Source of the DNA: Brumimicrobium sp035497735
Lineage (GTDB): Bacteria; Bacteroidota; Bacteroidia; Flavobacteriales_D; Crocinitomicaceae
NCBI GenBank assembly: GCA_035497735.1
Contig: DATJCX010000002.1
Span: 1 to 53,926, forward strand
Direction of reading: 5' to 3'
DNA: 53,926 nt
Shown here one piece after another: positions 50,846 to 53,926 of this stretch (position 1 is the stretch's first letter; each line of letters starts with the position of its first letter). The translations under genes and the position numbers were made by a program. The notes beneath the pieces were generated by a model. The model worked only from the letters and a program-made list of their open reading frames with translations. It did not search any database and was not told the origin of the DNA.

Positions 50846-53602
50846 ATGAAAAAAATCAACTTTCTTATTCAGAAAGCATTGCTATTACTTACAGTATTAT
50901 GTATTTCTATTTCTGCTTATGCAGAAGGTTCTAAAGATTTATATCCATCGGGGGCACAGGGAGGAAGAGCTTTTTTACGAGCTTCAACCGAAACTTCATT
51001 AGCATATCCCTACGCTGTATTGGGTACACATTACGTCTATGCGGAAGTAGGTGAAAGAATTGCTCTAGCAACCTCTGCACAAGCGTTTGGTAATAATAAC
51101 TCTACGAGAAACGGGAATAGAAATAACATTCAATTGTATGGACCTTATGGTAATCAGATTACCTTAGATGTCGGTAATAACAATGATACACGAGGACGAA
51201 TAGACAATAGAACCGCAGAATTAGATGGTCCACAACTCCCTAATCAAACAGGTGGAAATCGATACACTCCTATTTATCATGAAGTAACGGTTTCAGGCAT
51301 TTATAAGGTTGAATACCTAGGAACTTCAAAATCGACAACTGGCGATGTAAGGATGGATTATGTTGCGGCTAACTCAAATTGGACGCAAGGTTCGAATACT
51401 AACTACCTAGCAGCTTGGGACATTTCAGTAGCAAAGCAAGTTGGAGCTAATTGGCAATGGGAAAACGGACGTGTATACAATAACATTCTAAATTTAGACA
51501 ACCCTTCTTACGTTAGTCAAAGTGGTAAATACGTTTTTAGAGCTAATAGCGGTTTTTTTGGAAAGTTTAAAGTGCTTACTAAAGACGGATTTGTATATAA
51601 TATTGATAACAATGGTAATCAAGGTATAAGTTTTACATTTATGGTAAACAATAAGGGGTTTCATCTTGAAGGGGATCCATCTACACCTTCCTATAAAAGT
51701 ATTAATGCACCAAGCGCTGCTTCGGTAACAAATCGTTACCACAACCCTACAACTGAAGATAATGTTCATACAACAACCCATAAGATATTCTATAATCTTC
51801 CTTCAGAGGATATGCCATCGACTTCAATAGGAGCTGTTTCTGGAGAGCAGACATGGTTATTAAATCCAGAAGCGATAATATCCATAGATGCCGACGACAT
51901 CCATATCATAGGAGTTGATGGAACACCTAATCAAATAGGGAATAAAGGAGGATATATAATATTTGACGGAGGAGGCGGAAATGCAGAATATGAATTCATT
52001 ATTTCCTCAGATGAAACTCCAAAAGCATTTGTTGATAGAGTTATATCAGGCATAACAAACCCAGGAGAGAATTCAATATTCTTTGACGGTAAGGATGGGG
52101 ATGGAAATGATTTACCTGCTGGACAAATCCCTGCTACAGTAACCATCAGAATAAAAGGAGGTGAAGTTCATTTCCCTTTTATTGACATGGAGCTGAACCA
52201 AAATGGATTAATTATTGAAAGACTCAACTCCGATTGGAATTCTGTTGCATCAGATGCAGTGTATTGGAATGACTCAGATTTCCCGTGGAATAATCCAACA
52301 GGAATGGGAACGGCTTCTAATCCTAAAAACGCAAATCACTCAATTTACCCTGGAGGACACCCTAGTAACTCAAATGGGCATGTCTGGGGTACAGGATCAA
52401 ATGCAGCTGTCGGAACATTTGGTGATGAAAAAGGAATGGATACTTGGACTTTTATTCAAGGAGACGCCACAACGAAGGAAACCTATATAACCGTTAACAT
52501 TGCAGATTTAAAGATTTCTAGTTTAACAAATAACTTAACAAATGTTTGTATAGGAGACGAAGTTACATATTCAATAAACGTGAAAAATGAAGGGGGTCCT
52601 ACAGATGTTTATAATGCTCCATTCTCCTTTATTCTACCAGGTGGTTTCGAAGCTGTTTCATATAGTTTTAATGGAGGTGGATGTGGACTCGAATCTTCAA
52701 TTTTAAGCAGTACTACTCAAAACGATAGTTTAATTTACTCTTCTGCTTTAGATCTACCTATAGACTGCGAAGCTACGTATCAAATAACTGTTAGACTAAC
52801 ATCAGTACTTAGTGCAGGACAACAAGAGGCGACAGCCACAATACTTAGGCCATTTGATTATACTGACCCAGACGCAACTAACCCAGATCCGCTAATACCA
52901 CCAACTAATCCATTTTTCGAATGTGAAAACAATGGTTTAGGCGGCAACTGTAACAACATACTTCAAAACACGGAAGTAATTTTAAACAAAGTTCAAATTT
53001 CTATTCAAAACGGAACGATTGTAAATGCTGATTGTAACAATCCCCTTGGAAGTGTTCAATTATCACTTTTAGGTCTTGCTGATGGAACTTATACCATTTA
53101 TTACGATGGAGGATCTTTTGAAAATGTAGTTGTAGTAAATGAAGAAGCTACATTGGTAGATGTTGTTCCAGGCATATATGAAAAATTAACCGTAACGGTA
53201 AATGGCTGTATATCTGAACCACATAATTTAGTGCTAATCATAGAAAACGAGTGTAATATCATTGCAAATGACGATTCTTATGGACCCTATGACGCTAATG
53301 GAACCACAACTCCAACCGTCTTTGGTAATGACGAATTAAACGGTAACCCACCGAGTCCAACTGAAGTTGATTTAACTTGGGGAAACATAACAGACGAAGA
53401 TAACAACACAATCACTTCTGGCTTTACCCTCAACTCAGACGGAACAATTACCGTAGAACCAGGTGCTCCATCGGGTACTTATACAATAACTTATACTATT
53501 TGTGATGCAATAGCTCCAACAAATTGTGATACAGCAACTGTTACAATTGTTATAGAAGGCTGTTTAGCTGGTAGCCAACCAGTAATAATAGAATGTAATT
53601 AA
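50846..53602 (+). CDS. Large secreted surface protein with DUF11 and Ig-like modules
   Basis: From ATG 50846 the product is 918 residues with a signal peptide (KALLLLTVLCISISAYA). The first 250 residues hold a conserved-looking N-terminal module (GGRAFLRASTETSLAYPYAVLGTHYVYAEVG broken into strands, IQLYGPYGNQITLDVG). A DUF11-type beta-sandwich spans about 550-715 (CIGDEVTYSINVKNEGGP). It is followed by a short Ig-like module and a final tandem-95/cadherin-like module (ANDDSYGPYDANGTTTPTVFGNDELNG, GTYTITYTICD). The composition is rich in Asn, Gly and Thr. It ends in GCLAGSQPVIIECN without a recognisable T9SS sorting domain, so export and anchoring are unclear. Start at 50846 is preferred because it begins at the signal peptide. 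Confidence 0.85.
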   Translation: MKKINFLIQKALLLLTVLCISISAYAEGSKDLYPSGAQGGRAFLRASTETSLAYPYAVLGTHYVYAEVGERIALATSAQAFGNNNSTRNGNRNNIQLYGPYGNQITLDVGNNNDTRGRIDNRTAELDGPQLPNQTGGNRYTPIYHEVTVSGIYKVEYLGTSKSTTGDVRMDYVAANSNWTQGSNTNYLAAWDISVAKQVGANWQWENGRVYNNILNLDNPSYVSQSGKYVFRANSGFFGKFKVLTKDGFVYNIDNNGNQGISFTFMVNNKGFHLEGDPSTPSYKSINAPSAASVTNRYHNPTTEDNVHTTTHKIFYNLPSEDMPSTSIGAVSGEQTWLLNPEAIISIDADDIHIIGVDGTPNQIGNKGGYIIFDGGGGNAEYEFIISSDETPKAFVDRVISGITNPGENSIFFDGKDGDGNDLPAGQIPATVTIRIKGGEVHFPFIDMELNQNGLIIERLNSDWNSVASDAVYWNDSDFPWNNPTGMGTASNPKNANHSIYPGGHPSNSNGHVWGTGSNAAVGTFGDEKGMDTWTFIQGDATTKETYITVNIADLKISSLTNNLTNVCIGDEVTYSINVKNEGGPTDVYNAPFSFILPGGFEAVSYSFNGGGCGLESSILSSTTQNDSLIYSSALDLPIDCEATYQITVRLTSVLSAGQQEATATILRPFDYTDPDATNPDPLIPPTNPFFECENNGLGGNCNNILQNTEVILNKVQISIQNGTIVNADCNNPLGSVQLSLLGLADGTYTIYYDGGSFENVVVVNEEATLVDVVPGIYEKLTVTVNGCISEPHNLVLIIENECNIIANDDSYGPYDANGTTTPTVFGNDELNGNPPSPTEVDLTWGNITDEDNNTITSGFTLNSDGTITVEPGAPSGTYTITYTICDAIAPTNCDTATVTIVIEGCLAGSQPVIIECN

Positions 53603-53635
53603 TAAAAAGAATTTAAATAGAAAATCAAAATAAAT

Positions 53636-53926
53636 ATGAAATCAAGAATAAACTACATCTTACTTTTCTTCTTAGTGCTCACCTTTAATGGGTTAAAAGC
53701 GCAAGAACCAGCATGCAATGTTAATTGCCAAGAAGGACAGGCTATTAATATTGATTTAACATCATTTATTGGGACGCTTCCTAATTCTTTTGTTGAAGTA
53801 CAATGGTGGACAACAGAAGATAAACAGCCAGGAACGCAAGTTACTCCACCTTTCGTTGTAACTGAACCAGGCGATTATTATGCATTCTACTATGACCCAA
53901 TTAATGATTGCTACAATCAAGATGTG
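53636..53926 (+). CDS. Second secreted Ig-like surface protein (cut by the right edge)
   Basis: Ninety-seven residues are visible: a signal peptide (NYILLFFLVLTFNGLKAQ) then a mature start with two close cysteines (ACNVNCQEGQ) and a beta-rich region (VEVQWWTTEDKQPG, VTEPGDYYAFYYDPINDCY) that looks like a bacterial Ig-like or PKD-type module. It begins 33 nt after the previous gene, so the two are co-transcribed. It is not a PorP/SprF-type barrel, which often follows large T9SS adhesins. The sorting signal, if any, lies outside the window. Confidence 0.8.
   Translation, partial: MKSRINYILLFFLVLTFNGLKAQEPACNVNCQEGQAINIDLTSFIGTLPNSFVEVQWWTTEDKQPGTQVTPPFVVTEPGDYYAFYYDPINDCYNQDV

Noticed and set aside
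1..53926. tRNA, rRNA, CRISPR arrays, insertion sequences, prophage genes
   Set aside because: I looked for tRNA T-loop patterns in the spacers, regularly spaced repeats and transposase or integrase motifs and saw none.

Overview
The window is chromosomal DNA of low GC content from a member of the Bacteroidota, most likely order Flavobacteriales; I cannot place it to genus. The evidence is a type IX secretion (T9SS) sorting domain protein, a PorG-like (DUF6089) barrel, a TonB-dependent receptor with a carboxypeptidase-regulatory N-domain, OmpA proteins with beta-propeller repeats, an AtpB with a cleavable signal peptide, a split ATP synthase locus (atpBEFHAG without atpDC), almost no Shine-Dalgarno sequences, and many copies of the Bacteroidota -7 promoter box TAnnTTTG (often TATCTTTG or TACATTTG).

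Layout. 1-0.8 kb (minus): a glycine-rich secreted protein broken by a frameshift and joined abruptly to an OmpA C-terminal fragment. 1.0-6.1 kb (minus): ATP synthase genes atpB-E-F-H-A-G with a strong hairpin between atpE and atpF. 6.4-9.3 kb: a small Cys-containing membrane protein, a MerR regulator, a GNAT-nitrilase fusion and a PhnA-like protein. 9.4-16.4 kb (minus): an M49 peptidase, folD, typA and a DEAD-box helicase; two related ~100-nt palindromic 3'-UTR elements follow folD and the peptidase. 16.6-20.1 kb: a TonB-dependent receptor and a T9SS cargo protein. 20.3-26.2 kb: 3-hydroxyanthranilate dioxygenase, a large polytopic membrane protein, a CBS-nadK-porG operon facing a pdxJ-hydrolase operon. 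26.3-30.6 kb (minus): an OmpA/propeller protein, then an operon of two duplicated DUF4412-like genes and rdgB. 30.7-37.2 kb (minus): a complete tetR-RND efflux operon with a promoter and a candidate operator. 37.3-43.7 kb (minus): rseP, a PfkB kinase-DUF349-membrane protein operon, and two paralogous lipoproteins. 43.9-46.6 kb (plus): an AsmA-like protein whose only good promoter leaves virtually no leader. 46.6-53.9 kb (plus): a 680-nt spacer with a candidate structured RNA, two tandem transmembrane TPR-AraC regulators, and two secreted surface proteins, the second cut by the window edge.

The first 44 kb is mostly conserved core genome (energy, folate/NAD/B6 cofactors, translation, envelope proteolysis, efflux). 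The last 7 kb looks accessory: paired membrane-bound regulators next to large secreted Ig/DUF11-type proteins. The observations I consider most worth following are the candidate ncRNA at 46898-47009, the repeated 3'-UTR element flanking the M49 peptidase, the tetR operator, the regulator/surface-protein locus, and the broken junction at the left edge.
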